In this document: in pieces, positions 1-9,246 of the stretch
Layout of the letters: every line of letters starts with the position of its first letter
How positions within the stretch are numbered: position 1 is the stretch's first letter
The notes under the pieces: model-generated
What the model was told of the DNA's origin: nothing
Databases searched by the model: none
What the model saw: the letters and a program-made list of their open reading frames with translations, nothing else
Program-made: the position numbers and the translations under genes
Source of the DNA: Lewinellaceae bacterium
GTDB lineage: Bacteria > Bacteroidota > Bacteroidia > Chitinophagales > Saprospiraceae
Reading direction: 5' to 3'
DNA length: 64,000 nucleotides
NCBI GenBank assembly: GCA_020636315.1
Contig: JACJYA010000012.1
Coordinates: 186,001-250,000 of the forward strand

Positions 1-207
1 AAGGTTTTAGGGATTTAAAGGATAAATTTTCACCATTTTCATACAATAACAATGATAAATATCACTGGATGGTTTGATTTTAGTCTCCTTTGTTTTTGAT
101 ATTTTATTGCATGTTGGAGCTTGTTTTGAATATTTTATTTTGAATCAGCCGTCTTTCGCTTCGAAAATGCTGGCGGCTGGGCTGTTTGTCTTACTCAAAT
201 AATCACA

Positions 208-918
208 GTGGAAAAACCAACTTCTTTTGCTGTTATCGTTCCGTGTTACAATGAATCGGGTAATATTGAGAAATGTGCCCGGGGCCTGATAGAACAGGAG
301 CAATTTGACGAGATCATACTGGTGGATGATGGTTCGACTGACGGCACCTCAGATTTGTGCGAGCTACTTATGGAGCGCTACGGGCCCCGCTTGACGACTT
401 ATCATCTTCCGGAGAATAAAGGGAAAAATTATGCCCTAAGAATAGGGGCGCAGCGTGCCAGGGCTGACGTAGTTATTATTTATGATGCTGACCTTACAGT
501 TTCTCCGGCTGACCTTAGTGCTATCAAACCGGTTTTTGGCCAGAACCTGAACAATTTTGTTTATGGGTCCCGATTCATCCGGAAAATGGAAAAGGGCGCC
601 ATGTCCCGCCTCAATCGTTGGGGAAACGCATTTTTCGCATATTGGGTCTCGGGCCTCCTGAACAGAAGGGTTACGGATGTTCTATGTGGCGTAAAAGCCA
701 TTTCACGACGCAATTTTCTGGCAATCGATCCAACCCATTGCCGCTGGGGAGATTTCGACCTCTTTTTTGGTGCGGCCAGACAAAAACTGGGTTTTCACGA
801 GATCCCGGTTTTTTATAAAAAGCGCCGGGCCGGCGCCTCCAAGATGAAAGTGATGAAGGCCGGCCTGGGTTTCTTTCAGGAATGTGTGAGGTATTCTTTC
901 CGAGCCAAGATCAACTAG
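208..918 (+). CDS. Glycosyltransferase family 2 (dolichyl-phosphate-mannose-synthase-like)
   Basis: A 236-residue GT-A fold glycosyltransferase that should transfer a sugar from a nucleotide donor to a polyprenyl phosphate or glycan acceptor at the cytoplasmic membrane face. The N-terminal strand-helix reads IVPCYNESGNI, followed by LVDDGSTDGTS near residues 38-48 and the metal-binding DXD as YDADLTV near 92-98. No clear membrane anchor is visible, so it resembles the short soluble Dpm1/polyprenol-phosphate type. The start is GTG at 208; no in-frame ATG lies before the conserved first strand. It is 13 bp upstream of a multi-span GT39-like protein, which fits a polyprenyl-phosphate-sugar synthase feeding a membrane transferase. 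The actual sugar cannot be read from sequence. Confidence 0.88.
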   Translation: MEKPTSFAVIVPCYNESGNIEKCARGLIEQEQFDEIILVDDGSTDGTSDLCELLMERYGPRLTTYHLPENKGKNYALRIGAQRARADVVIIYDADLTVSPADLSAIKPVFGQNLNNFVYGSRFIRKMEKGAMSRLNRWGNAFFAYWVSGLLNRRVTDVLCGVKAISRRNFLAIDPTHCRWGDFDLFFGAARQKLGFHEIPVFYKKRRAGASKMKVMKAGLGFFQECVRYSFRAKIN

Positions 919-931
919 CGAGTAAACAAAC

Positions 932-2479
932 ATGGGCTGGCATCATTCCATAGCGCTACTTTCCTTATCCCTTTCGTTTGTCGTATTGCTGGGTTTATGG
1001 TTCTTTTTGATAATAAAGGCCATTTTTCCTTATGGCCAGCTCCGGTTTTCGAAGGGGTTATTACAGTTTTTGTTGATAGGGTTCTTTACGGGCCTGTTCG
1101 TAGTCCGGAACCATTCTGCTTTCCCACAGAAACACCGGCTGTATTATGATGAGGATGTGTATGCCAATATATCGGCTAATATCCTGAAGGGGTATGGAGG
1201 AAAGGTCACTGAACTATATACTGAGAACGAAAAAGAAGTCCGGCCCTACAAATGGCCGCTTGGGTTTCCGGTTGGGATGGCCCCCTTTGTGGCTGCTTTG
1301 GGCCCGGAGGAAGGGCCCGTTCTGTTCAATGAATGTTGCATTGCCCTTTGCTTACTGATCCTGGCAGGAATAGCGGCCCGGCTGGCTTCTAACCTGTATG
1401 CCGGGTATTTTGTTTTGCTGTTTTTCGGCTTTCATCCCATTGTGGGCAACTGGGCCCGGGCCGGGTCATCAGAACCACTGGCGCTTCTGTTAGTTCTGTT
1501 GTTCTTGTTTGCTGTCGTTGAAAGTGCTTACCGAAAGAAAAGAGGAGATGGATTGGCGCCTGCCTGGACGGCAGCCGCCTGCATCGCAGGGGGCATAGCC
1601 TTGCATGTCAGGCTGGAAAACATATTAATTCTCATTCCTCTTATCCTGGCCTTCAAAAAATGTAGCTTCCGCTTTTCCAGGGTTCACTTTTTTCTGCTTT
1701 TTCTGACGATCCCGTTGCTTTTGTTAAGCTATGGTTGCCACCTGCTTAGCCTCGGGAAGTATTACATGGCAGATATTCCGGAATCAAGTTTTTCCCTGTC
1801 TTATTTTTCAAATAATCTGATGGTTAACCGGGCTTTCTGGCTCCGGTACAGCCCCTTTTATTTTGTCCTTTTCGGTGCGCTGATGCTGCTGTTGTATCTT
1901 GGGAATTACCGGAAGGCCGGCCCTTTGGACCCAACTCTGACAGCAGCGGCCTTTTCCGTTCCTGTTGTTCATTTCTTTATATTATTGTTCTATTCGGTAG
2001 GCCAGTACAATGTGCCCGGAGGCAGCAGGTTCTTTCTGGTACAAATAATGGGAGCGTCTTTGGCTGGGGCTGTATTTCTGGCTAAAAACCTGGCCTTCAG
2101 GTATGGTTATGTTTTGGCGGCTGCCGGCATTTTCTTCTTTTTTCTGACAGTGCCGGATCGTCAGGAATTTAATGAATTTTTGACTGAACTGACTTCAGAC
2201 ACAAATGCTGAACACGAGTGGGTTCGCAGGTGGTCTGCCGATTTGCCGGAGGATGCGGTGGTGATCAGCCAGTTACCCTGCCTTTGGGAAAATTTTGGTG
2301 TTTATTCCATGTTCCCCGGATATTTAAATTACAAATCGTTGCCGCCATCGGCATTAATCTATGAACATTACGGCCTTTTCAGGCCTTTTTCAAGGCCAAT
2401 CCTGGAAGATGTGAGTATTCTTGTTGACAGCCTTCCCATAGAGAATGATGCTGTGATCCTTTTTTATCAGGCGAATTAA
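932..2479 (+). CDS. Multi-span membrane glycosyltransferase, GT39/ArnT-like
   Basis: A 515-residue integral membrane protein with about ten or more hydrophobic segments and a hydrophilic C-terminal tail. The loop after the first two spans carries acidic residues in YYDEDVYANIS (about 71-81), the position where GT-C enzymes of the PMT/ArnT type keep their catalytic Asp/Glu. Family knowledge: such proteins take a sugar from a polyprenyl-phosphate carrier and add it to protein or glycan on the periplasmic side. The neighbouring GT2 gene could make that carrier, and the next gene is a nucleotide-sugar epimerase 12 bp downstream, so the three form a probable operon. Family assignment rests on topology and the acidic loop, so it is less certain than for the neighbours. 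Confidence 0.65.
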   Translation: MGWHHSIALLSLSLSFVVLLGLWFFLIIKAIFPYGQLRFSKGLLQFLLIGFFTGLFVVRNHSAFPQKHRLYYDEDVYANISANILKGYGGKVTELYTENEKEVRPYKWPLGFPVGMAPFVAALGPEEGPVLFNECCIALCLLILAGIAARLASNLYAGYFVLLFFGFHPIVGNWARAGSSEPLALLLVLLFLFAVVESAYRKKRGDGLAPAWTAAACIAGGIALHVRLENILILIPLILAFKKCSFRFSRVHFFLLFLTIPLLLLSYGCHLLSLGKYYMADIPESSFSLSYFSNNLMVNRAFWLRYSPFYFVLFGALMLLLYLGNYRKAGPLDPTLTAAAFSVPVVHFFILLFYSVGQYNVPGGSRFFLVQIMGASLAGAVFLAKNLAFRYGYVLAAAGIFFFFLTVPDRQEFNEFLTELTSDTNAEHEWVRRWSADLPEDAVVISQLPCLWENFGVYSMFPGYLNYKSLPPSALIYEHYGLFRPFSRPILEDVSILVDSLPIENDAVILFYQAN

Positions 2480-2491
2480 AATTGGAATGGT

Positions 2492-3538
2492 ATGAATATT
2501 TTAATCACCGGGTCAGGGGGGCTTGTAGGGTCTGAGGCGGCAGCGTACTACTTAAAAAAAGGTTTTAAGGTTTTTGGCATTGATAACAATATGCGCCGGT
2601 TTTTTTTCGGCGCAGATGGTGACGTATCAGATAATATTAACAGGCTGAAAAACGGGAATCCGGCTTATTGCCACATTGATATGGATATTCGGGACCGTTC
2701 GATGCTGGAGCCTGTTTTTCAAAAACATTCTTTTTCCAGAATTATTCACTGCGCTTCCCAGCCTTCACACGAGAAAGCTGGCCTCCTGCCAATTGTGGAC
2801 TTTGAAGTCAATGCAGTAGGAACCCTGAATATGCTTGAAATGGCCCGGCAGTATGCTCCGGAAGCCGTATTCATCCACATGAGCACAAACAAGGTATATG
2901 GCGCTTCGCCCAATGAAATTCCATTGAGAGAACTGGAATATCGGATGGACTATTTACGCCCCGATGATCTCGATGGTATTACGGAATCCTGTCGGATCGA
3001 CCAATCTGTGCATTCCTTGTTTGGTGCGTCAAAATTGGCCGCCGACATTGTAGCTCAGGAATACGGGAGGTATTATGGTTTGAAAGTTGGGATTTTTCGG
3101 GCCGGGTGCATTACCGGGCCCAATCACCGAGGGGTGAAACTGCATGGGTTCCTTTCCTATCTGATCAAGTCTGCCGTGAGAGGCCAAACTTATCAGATAA
3201 TAGGATATGGTGGTAAACAGGTCAGGGATATTATTCATAGCTATGATGTTATTCAGGCTTTTGAAGCATTTTCCAGAGATCCAAGGCCAGGGGAAGTTTA
3301 CAATATCGGTGGCGGGCGGGAAAACAGCGTTTCCATCCTGGAGGCTATTGAACTGATCAGGCAAATTGGCAGGATCGATGTAAAAACGGAATATTTCAGC
3401 CAGCCTCGTATCGGAGACCACATCTGTTACATTACTGGCCTGAAAAAACTAAAAACGGATTTTCCGGGCTGGAAGATCACCTGGGGACTTGAAGATATTA
3501 TCCGGCAAATGCTGGAAACAGAAATGGCCGGGAACTGA
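2492..3538 (+). CDS. NAD-dependent sugar epimerase, CDP-paratose 2-epimerase-like SDR
   Basis: A 348-residue extended short-chain dehydrogenase. The Rossmann motif is GSGGLVGSE (residues 7-15), followed by GIDNNMRRFFFG, a phrase typical of CDP-paratose/CDP-tyvelose 2-epimerases. MSTNKVYG supplies the Ser/Thr region, TGPNHRGVKLHGF and GKQVRDIIHSYDV are substrate-side motifs. The usual YxxxK is SLFGASK here, so Phe stands where the catalytic Tyr normally sits. I recall relatives with the same Phe, but could not check this. The gene closes the glycan cluster and would supply a modified nucleotide sugar for surface polysaccharide. Exact substrate is unproven. Confidence 0.82.
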   Translation: MNILITGSGGLVGSEAAAYYLKKGFKVFGIDNNMRRFFFGADGDVSDNINRLKNGNPAYCHIDMDIRDRSMLEPVFQKHSFSRIIHCASQPSHEKAGLLPIVDFEVNAVGTLNMLEMARQYAPEAVFIHMSTNKVYGASPNEIPLRELEYRMDYLRPDDLDGITESCRIDQSVHSLFGASKLAADIVAQEYGRYYGLKVGIFRAGCITGPNHRGVKLHGFLSYLIKSAVRGQTYQIIGYGGKQVRDIIHSYDVIQAFEAFSRDPRPGEVYNIGGGRENSVSILEAIELIRQIGRIDVKTEYFSQPRIGDHICYITGLKKLKTDFPGWKITWGLEDIIRQMLETEMAGN

Positions 3539-3735
3539 ACTTCCCTCATAGCATTTTTAAAAGGGTGCAAATGGCCAGGCTTTTCTGCTTTCTGCATAAC
3601 AGATTGTGCTATTTCATTCCAAAAGGAAAGGTTTCCAGGGACAATTTTTTTCGGGTAATTTAACCCGCCATGGAACTGCTGCAGAAGCCAGGGTGTTCTT
3701 GTTAGAAAGTGTTTTAAGAGTCAAAAGTCTTAATT

Positions 3736-4497
3736 ATGGTAAAAACAATTACACTTTACAGGCCGGGGTTCCTGGCGTTCATTTTTTTGTTCTTGCTGGG
3801 CTGCAATAAGGACGATCCCGGAGGGAGCCTCCTTCAACTGAATTTCGATCATACAGTAGGTGGGGTGGAACTCAACCTCAATGATACCTGGTATAACTCG
3901 GCTGCCGGCCACCCGTTCATGGTGGAACGGCTGAAGTACTACACTTCAAATTTTGCATTGCAAAATGCGGAGGGCGAGCTCGTGGAAGTCCGCGAAGTAC
4001 ATTACCGGGACGCAGAAAAGCCCGATACCCGGACTTTTGAGTGGATGGAGGTTCCTCCCGGCGAGTACACGGCACTATCCTTTGTATTCGGCCTCGACGA
4101 AACTGTTAATGTACACGGCGGCCTTCCCAATACGACTACCAACATCAATATGGAATGGCCGCTGCCCGGCGAAGAGGGTTATCATTATATGAAGTTTGAG
4201 GGCCGCTATAACGCCAATGGGGCAGGAGACATTAAACCCTTCAACCTGCATACCGGGCCTACGGGCAATAATAAAAACTACATCCGGGTCAGCCTTCCTT
4301 TTTCGCAGCCGGTGAAGCTGTCCGGCGGCACCTGGCAACTCAACCTCAGCATGGACCTCAGCGAATGGCTGCAAAACCCCAATGTCTATGATTTTGAGGC
4401 ATTCGGCGCCATGATCATGGCTAATCAGAATGCGCAGCAGGTGCTTCATGAAAATGGAAGCAATGTTTTCAGTATCCGCAAAATTGAAAAAGAATAA
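3736..4497 (+). CDS. MbnP-like copper-binding lipoprotein
   Basis: A 253-residue predicted lipoprotein: a hydrophobic N-terminus ends in FLLGCNKDD, so Cys is likely lipidated after signal peptidase II cleavage. The mature part matches the MbnP family by its opening LLQLNFDHTVGGVELNLNDT, ERLKYYTSNFAL, GEYTALSFVFGLDETVN, and MKFEGRY features. Family knowledge: MbnP is a periplasmic copper-binding protein in which a tryptophan is oxidised to kynurenine by a partner di-haem enzyme, MbnH. The gene 66 bp downstream is exactly such a MauG-type di-haem protein, which strongly supports the pairing. No methanobactin peptide or transporter gene is visible, so the role is probably general copper handling. 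Confidence 0.8.
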   Translation: MVKTITLYRPGFLAFIFLFLLGCNKDDPGGSLLQLNFDHTVGGVELNLNDTWYNSAAGHPFMVERLKYYTSNFALQNAEGELVEVREVHYRDAEKPDTRTFEWMEVPPGEYTALSFVFGLDETVNVHGGLPNTTTNINMEWPLPGEEGYHYMKFEGRYNANGAGDIKPFNLHTGPTGNNKNYIRVSLPFSQPVKLSGGTWQLNLSMDLSEWLQNPNVYDFEAFGAMIMANQNAQQVLHENGSNVFSIRKIEKE

Positions 4498-4563
4498 TCA
4501 GGAGCTTTGGCCTTTCTGTTTTTTTCTGGATTGGCACTACAAGCTTTTTAAAGCCCACTCACT

Positions 4564-5592
4564 ATGAATAGAATAATTACCTCTGTTCTTATCCTGGCCT
4601 TGTTATTCCTGGCGGCATCTGCCTGCCAGAAAGAAACGGCCTCGCCACCTGACAATAATAGCAATAATAACAATTGGGTTTACAACCCAACCCCCTATCA
4701 CCTGGAGGTCCCGGCATTTTTCCCGGTGCTCGATATTCCGGCGGATAACCCGATGACCGTCCAGGGAGTGCAATTGGGGCGCATGCTTTTTTACGACCCG
4801 ATTTTGCATAAAGATGGTACTCACGCCTGCGCCAGCTGCCATATCCAGCAATTCTCCTTTTCTTCAGATCCAGAGGTGTTGCCCCATATCAACCTGGGTT
4901 GGAGTTCAGCTTTTCTGTGGAATGGAAAGGTGGAAGGCTCCCTGGAAGATATTATGCTGTTTGAGGTCAAAGACTTTTTCGTTACTGATCTTGGGAACCT
5001 GGAGGCTCACCCGGATTACCCCCGCCTATTCTATGAAGCCTTTGGCGAGGGGGGCATCACCCATGAACGCGCAGCGAAGGCCCTGGCTCAGTTCGAGCGC
5101 ACCATGGCCTCCGGCAATTCAAAATACGACCAGGTGCTGCGCCAGGAACCCGGAGTCTTTCTGACTGATGAAGAACTGAACGGCTACGACCTTTTCTTCA
5201 CCGAAGAAGGCGACTGTTTCCACTGCCATGGCGGCATTCTGTTCACTGACAATGAATTTCACAATAATGCGCTGGATGCTGACCCCGAAGCAGGCCAGGG
5301 CGCCATCACTGGCTCGCCTTTTGATCTGGGAAGGTTCAAAACGCCGACGCTGCGCAACATCGAGCTGACCGCCCCCTACATGCACGACGGCCGCTACGCC
5401 ACGCTGGAAGAAGTGGTTGACTTTTACAGCGAAGGGCTCCATACTTCCCCAACTGCAGACCCCTTGATGAAGGCCCTGCCGCAGGGAGGTAAACATTTTA
5501 CTGCCCAGGAGAAAAGCGCACTGATCGCTTTTCTGAAAACGCTGACGGATACGAGCTATATTGCCAACCCGGCGCTTTCAAGCCCGTTTTGA
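4564..5592 (+). CDS. MauG/MbnH-like di-haem cytochrome c peroxidase-family lipoprotein
   Basis: A 342-residue di-haem protein with a lipobox (LAASACQKE, Cys21) and an Asn-rich linker. The two haem c sites are CASCH (about 89-93) and CFHCH (about 218-222). Further family marks are LGRMLFYDP, RTMASGNSKYD, GRFKTPTLRNIELTAPYMHDGR split over about 258-279, and a final helix GKHFTAQEKSALIAFLKTL. Members either reduce hydrogen peroxide or, as MauG and MbnH, use a bis-Fe(IV) state to modify a partner protein. The preceding MbnP-like gene suggests the second role, oxidation of a Trp in that partner. Co-directional with it, likely one transcript. Confidence 0.87.
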   Translation: MNRIITSVLILALLFLAASACQKETASPPDNNSNNNNWVYNPTPYHLEVPAFFPVLDIPADNPMTVQGVQLGRMLFYDPILHKDGTHACASCHIQQFSFSSDPEVLPHINLGWSSAFLWNGKVEGSLEDIMLFEVKDFFVTDLGNLEAHPDYPRLFYEAFGEGGITHERAAKALAQFERTMASGNSKYDQVLRQEPGVFLTDEELNGYDLFFTEEGDCFHCHGGILFTDNEFHNNALDADPEAGQGAITGSPFDLGRFKTPTLRNIELTAPYMHDGRYATLEEVVDFYSEGLHTSPTADPLMKALPQGGKHFTAQEKSALIAFLKTLTDTSYIANPALSSPF

Positions 5593-5639
5593 GGCCGGGA
5601 AGGGCTTATCATTCAGAAAAAAGAAGGAGGGTAAAACCA

Positions 5640-6632
5640 TCAAGAGTAGAACATCCGGGTAAAGTCCTGAATGATAGTGTCCATAATATGGCTTAAACGT
5701 TTATCAAATACCGGCACATCGGGATTTTCTTCATGCCACCTCACAATCTCCTTCACCCCTTCCCGGAAGGGGATCCGGGGGTTGAAATCCGGAACCAGGC
5801 TTCTGATCTTTGAATTGTCAAAGATCATGCTGTGTGCCTTGTCTCCCAGCAGCCCGTCGCCGGTCCCTTTGTCATATTGGGCGATCACCTTGGAAGGAAC
5901 GTGAACCAAATGAGGCTCCACATTGAGCTCCCTGGCGAAAATGTGGTAAATGTTGTTCCAGGAAAGCCATTCATCGGAAGTAATGTGGAACGCTTCATGA
6001 ATAGCGGCAGTTTTTCCCAATAAACCTACAAGCCCCACGGCAAAATCCCGGTGGTGGGTTAGCGTCCAGATCGAAGTGCCGTCCCCGTGAACGAGAAGGG
6101 GCTGGCCGTTTTTCATCCTCTGCAATGCCGTGTATCCGCCGATCAGGGGGACTTTGGTTTTATCGTAGGTGTGAGACGGGCGGACGATAGTGCAGGGAAA
6201 TCCGTTTTTGGCGTATTCTTCCCGCAGGAGCTTTTCGCAGGCGATCTTTTTCCTCGAATAATCCCAGAATGGATTATCCAGAGGGGTATCCTCCGTTATG
6301 GGCAGTTGCTCCGGAGGGGTTTGGTAAGCAGAGGCGGAGCTGATAAACACGAACTGATCGGCCTTTCCTGCAAATAAAGCAATATCATTGCGAATATGCT
6401 CCGGCTCAAAGGCGATCCAGTCCACCACAGCATCGAAATGGTGGCCCTGGAGTGCCTTTTTAGTGGCTTCAGGATCTCTAATATCAGAAATGATGGTTTT
6501 AACGCCATCTACCTTTCTCAAACCCGAGCTTTTTCCCCGGTTGAGGTGGTACAGTTCAATGCCCCGCGAGACGGCGAGTTCCGAACAGGCGGAGCTGATC
6601 ACCCCGGTGCCGCCGATAAATAATACTTTCAT
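5640..6632 (-). CDS. SDR-family NAD-dependent epimerase/dehydratase
   Basis: The reading frame is open further upstream to 6848, but the conserved start MKVLFIGGTGVISSA lies at 6632, giving 330 residues; the extra 72 residues look like translated non-coding DNA. The Rossmann glycine motif is GGTGVIS, FISSASAY gives the catalytic Ser region, and the YxxxK pair is intact in YSRKKIACEKLL. The C-terminal half includes HGDGTSIWTLTHHRDFAVG and GDKAHSMIFDNSKI, as in sugar-nucleotide reductases/epimerases of the atypical/extended class. The substrate cannot be told. It stands alone on the minus strand, convergent with the di-haem gene. Confidence 0.82.
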   Translation of the reverse strand: MKVLFIGGTGVISSACSELAVSRGIELYHLNRGKSSGLRKVDGVKTIISDIRDPEATKKALQGHHFDAVVDWIAFEPEHIRNDIALFAGKADQFVFISSASAYQTPPEQLPITEDTPLDNPFWDYSRKKIACEKLLREEYAKNGFPCTIVRPSHTYDKTKVPLIGGYTALQRMKNGQPLLVHGDGTSIWTLTHHRDFAVGLVGLLGKTAAIHEAFHITSDEWLSWNNIYHIFARELNVEPHLVHVPSKVIAQYDKGTGDGLLGDKAHSMIFDNSKIRSLVPDFNPRIPFREGVKEIVRWHEENPDVPVFDKRLSHIMDTIIQDFTRMFYS

Positions 6633-6803
6633 TGGATAGTTACTTAATTTAGGGAAAAAACAATTAAGGCATTTTTTCCGGGAAGATAAAGTTCTTCCCG
6701 AAAATTGAAAACCGGAAAGGCCGTCTATGCCTGGGCACTGGATGGCGATTTTGATCCTGAAAATCTTAAAAGTAATACTTTTGAGATCGAATAGCTGAAG
6801 AAG

Positions 6804-6850
6804 AGTTGACATCTTTCGCCCGGGCCTGGCCCCGGCGAAAGATGTCAACT
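6804..6850 (-). terminator. Long stem-loop downstream of the M4 protease gene
   Basis: A perfect 17-bp inverted repeat (AGTTGACATCTTTCGCC at 6804-6820 and its reverse complement at 6834-6850) with a 13-base G/C-rich loop. It begins 13 bases after the protease stop codon on the minus strand. No U-tract follows, so it may be a transcript-end stabilising hairpin or a rho-dependent end rather than a classic intrinsic terminator. Confidence 0.6.
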
Positions 6851-6863
6851 CCAGCTGTAGTGC

Positions 6864-9146
6864 TTACTCCAGGATCAGTTTAATCGTCTTCGAGCCGGCA
6901 TTGGTGATTAGCCGGCAGAGATAGAGGCCGGGTGGGAGCCCGTCGGCATTCAGCACCTCCCGGTGTTCGCCGGGTGAACGGCGCTGGCCGGCGAGCAAGG
7001 TTCGTATGGCCTTTCCGTTCAGGCTGTATAGCACGAGGGATACCCGGCTTGGTTCCGGCAAGGTGAAGGCCAGGCTGGTTTGCCCACTGAAAGGGTTGGG
7101 GTTGGCCTGGAGGATTATCTCCTGCCGGCCTGGTGTAACGTGCAGGGCGCCTTCCGGGCGGTTGAGTTCCCCAATTGCCAGTGGAGCTTCGGCCGCCTGT
7201 ACCGAGGAAGGCCCTGCCGGGGAATTCCACACTGTGTAGGAACAATCAGACAAATAGGCGGAGAAGTAAAAATTAGAGTTCAAATTTACGGCCGAAAAGC
7301 CTGGTTTCAGGATGATCTCCTTACCTGCCGTAAAAGCTACGTTCCCAAAAAAGGAGGTGGCTGTCGTGGTGCAGGACCCTCCCGCCTGTACGGAGTTGAT
7401 GCCCCGAAAGAAGCCATTATGGATCACTCCACATATCTGGTAATCATACCTGGAAAGTTCGCTGCCTACATTCACCGCGTACCAGGCTTTGGCCACCTGA
7501 ATAACCTCATTGGAGCAGGGCCCGAACAAGTCGGTTGCTGCGCGGATGGAGCCTTCGCGGGCATCAATGTACCGGCTGGTACTGGTGAGGTAGTAGTTCA
7601 GGTTGCGGTAGGCAACAGCCCTTGCCTTATCTATTCCAATACCCACGACATCATAGCCATTTCCAAATTCATTCGTACCACTACCACCCAAACTTAGCAG
7701 GTAGAACCAGTAGTTTTGCACCCCGCTATTGGTGTGCACGCCACCGTTGTCGTCTGAGCCGCTAACCCAATTCGTCCCCTTGAAGTTTTTCGGGTCGCCA
7801 AAAGAAAGGGGATTGGAAAAGCTGCGTATGGCGCCTCGGTCGCCCCCAACCAGCCAGTCCAGGTTCCCTCGCGCATGGCGTTCCACCAATTCGCCGAAGA
7901 TGTCGGCAAAAGATTCGTTGAGGGCGCCCGATTCACCCTGGTATTCCAGTCCGGCGGAGGTTTGCACTACCCCGTGGGTAAACTCATGGCCGACGATGTC
8001 CAGCGTATTCCAGTCGTCATTGGGCGAAGTGGGAGAAGAGCCACCGCCGAAGGCAGCAATGCCACCGAAGCAGTTCCAGCAGGCGTTGTTATGGCTCCCA
8101 GCGACTGTAGCTTCGTTGTAGGCAATCCAATCCCCGTTGTCATCGTCCCAGCTATCCCGGTGATGGACGTCCTCAAAATAATCCCGGGTACGGTGCATAG
8201 CCCAGTGGGCCTGCACCCCAGACTGGTTGTTTTGCTCTTCCCAGTCATTGTCCAGGTCGAGGTAGTATCTCCGGTTGGAAGTACTGCCGCTGCGTTGCAG
8301 GTCGTAGGTGCGCAGGGTGTAAGGGTGAGATCCCGTACAATCATCGAAGAGGGTGAAAAAGGGATAGGCCCGGTCAGTGGAAATCGTTCGTTTTCCATCC
8401 CATGTTGTTTGTCCTCTACCGGTATCGCACATCTGGGAGATCGGCAGGTAATTGAGTAGTTCGCCGGAATGAGCATCAATGAAAACGCGCCGCGACTCCC
8501 CGGACAGCCCCATGTAGAGGTCGAACTTCCAGGCCAGGGAAAAATTATCGGCGTCCCATCCAATGTCAGGATCTTTGCGGTGGAGCACCAGTTCCCCTTC
8601 AGGATAGTAAGACGCCTGATCATTGTGCTGATGAGCCTTCAGGTTCAGTTCCGCTTCTTCATCCAGCCAAAGGAAGGCTTCGCCATCGGCATGGGCCATG
8701 GCTTTACGCAAGGCCTCCGCCTCAGGCATCACGCTTCCTTTTCGCAATTGCAGGCCGATGGCCATTTGGCCGTTGGCCGAACGCAGCAGGCCATCCGGCC
8801 CGGCATGAACGATGTATTCACCGCCGTAAACCCGCAGGCCCTGGTGATATTGCTCATAGCGGAAGTGCGAAAACCCAATATCATCCTGTTTCACTTCGTG
8901 CAGGCGCATTTCATCCTGCGGGCGCAGTTGGAAGGCTTCCCGGTGCTGGACAAAAAGTTGTTCGGGTTTCAGGGTATTGTCTTCCGGGAATACGATCCAT
9001 CCCGGGCGGCTCTCCGGAGAAGCGATGGCCTTCATGGCATCGTTCAGAAGGGGCTGGCTTTTTTGCTGGGCCGTCAGGCTGGCCCCAAAGGCCAGCAAGA
9101 AGCAGACGACCAGCCATAGTTTATAGCTAATAAAATTCTTTTTCAT
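6864..9146 (-). CDS. Secreted M4 (thermolysin-like) metalloprotease with type IX secretion tail
   Basis: About 760 residues if translation starts at the ATG at 9146 (MKKNFISYKLW, a signal peptide ending near LTAQQ); an ATG eight codons upstream at 9170 is less likely. Domain order: signal peptide, FTP/PepSY-type propeptide (about 45-240, with RYEQYHQGLRVYGGEY), M4 catalytic domain with zinc site HEFTH near 387-391 and the third ligand Glu in GALNESFADIFGE near 411, a Cys-containing linker domain (about 600-660), and a C-terminal Por sorting domain starting at ANPNPFSGQTS and ending GSKTIKLILE. Family knowledge: the tail sends the protein through the T9SS to the cell surface or medium, where it would degrade proteins. 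Neighbouring minus-strand gene is also a surface protein. Confidence 0.93.
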   Translation of the reverse strand: MKKNFISYKLWLVVCFLLAFGASLTAQQKSQPLLNDAMKAIASPESRPGWIVFPEDNTLKPEQLFVQHREAFQLRPQDEMRLHEVKQDDIGFSHFRYEQYHQGLRVYGGEYIVHAGPDGLLRSANGQMAIGLQLRKGSVMPEAEALRKAMAHADGEAFLWLDEEAELNLKAHQHNDQASYYPEGELVLHRKDPDIGWDADNFSLAWKFDLYMGLSGESRRVFIDAHSGELLNYLPISQMCDTGRGQTTWDGKRTISTDRAYPFFTLFDDCTGSHPYTLRTYDLQRSGSTSNRRYYLDLDNDWEEQNNQSGVQAHWAMHRTRDYFEDVHHRDSWDDDNGDWIAYNEATVAGSHNNACWNCFGGIAAFGGGSSPTSPNDDWNTLDIVGHEFTHGVVQTSAGLEYQGESGALNESFADIFGELVERHARGNLDWLVGGDRGAIRSFSNPLSFGDPKNFKGTNWVSGSDDNGGVHTNSGVQNYWFYLLSLGGSGTNEFGNGYDVVGIGIDKARAVAYRNLNYYLTSTSRYIDAREGSIRAATDLFGPCSNEVIQVAKAWYAVNVGSELSRYDYQICGVIHNGFFRGINSVQAGGSCTTTATSFFGNVAFTAGKEIILKPGFSAVNLNSNFYFSAYLSDCSYTVWNSPAGPSSVQAAEAPLAIGELNRPEGALHVTPGRQEIILQANPNPFSGQTSLAFTLPEPSRVSLVLYSLNGKAIRTLLAGQRRSPGEHREVLNADGLPPGLYLCRLITNAGSKTIKLILE

Positions 9147-9246
9147 GGTTTTGTCTTTAAGATGATTCAAACTTTACAACCGGCAGCTGCTGCCCCCGCC
9201 AGGCTGGCATAAGGGCAACAACTGAACGATTGAGGTTCATGGGGTT

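Noticed and set aside
6633..6848. N-terminal extension of the SDR gene up to 6848
   Set aside because: The protein starts at the conserved MKVLFIGG; the extra residues are not protein-like and overlap a hairpin region.
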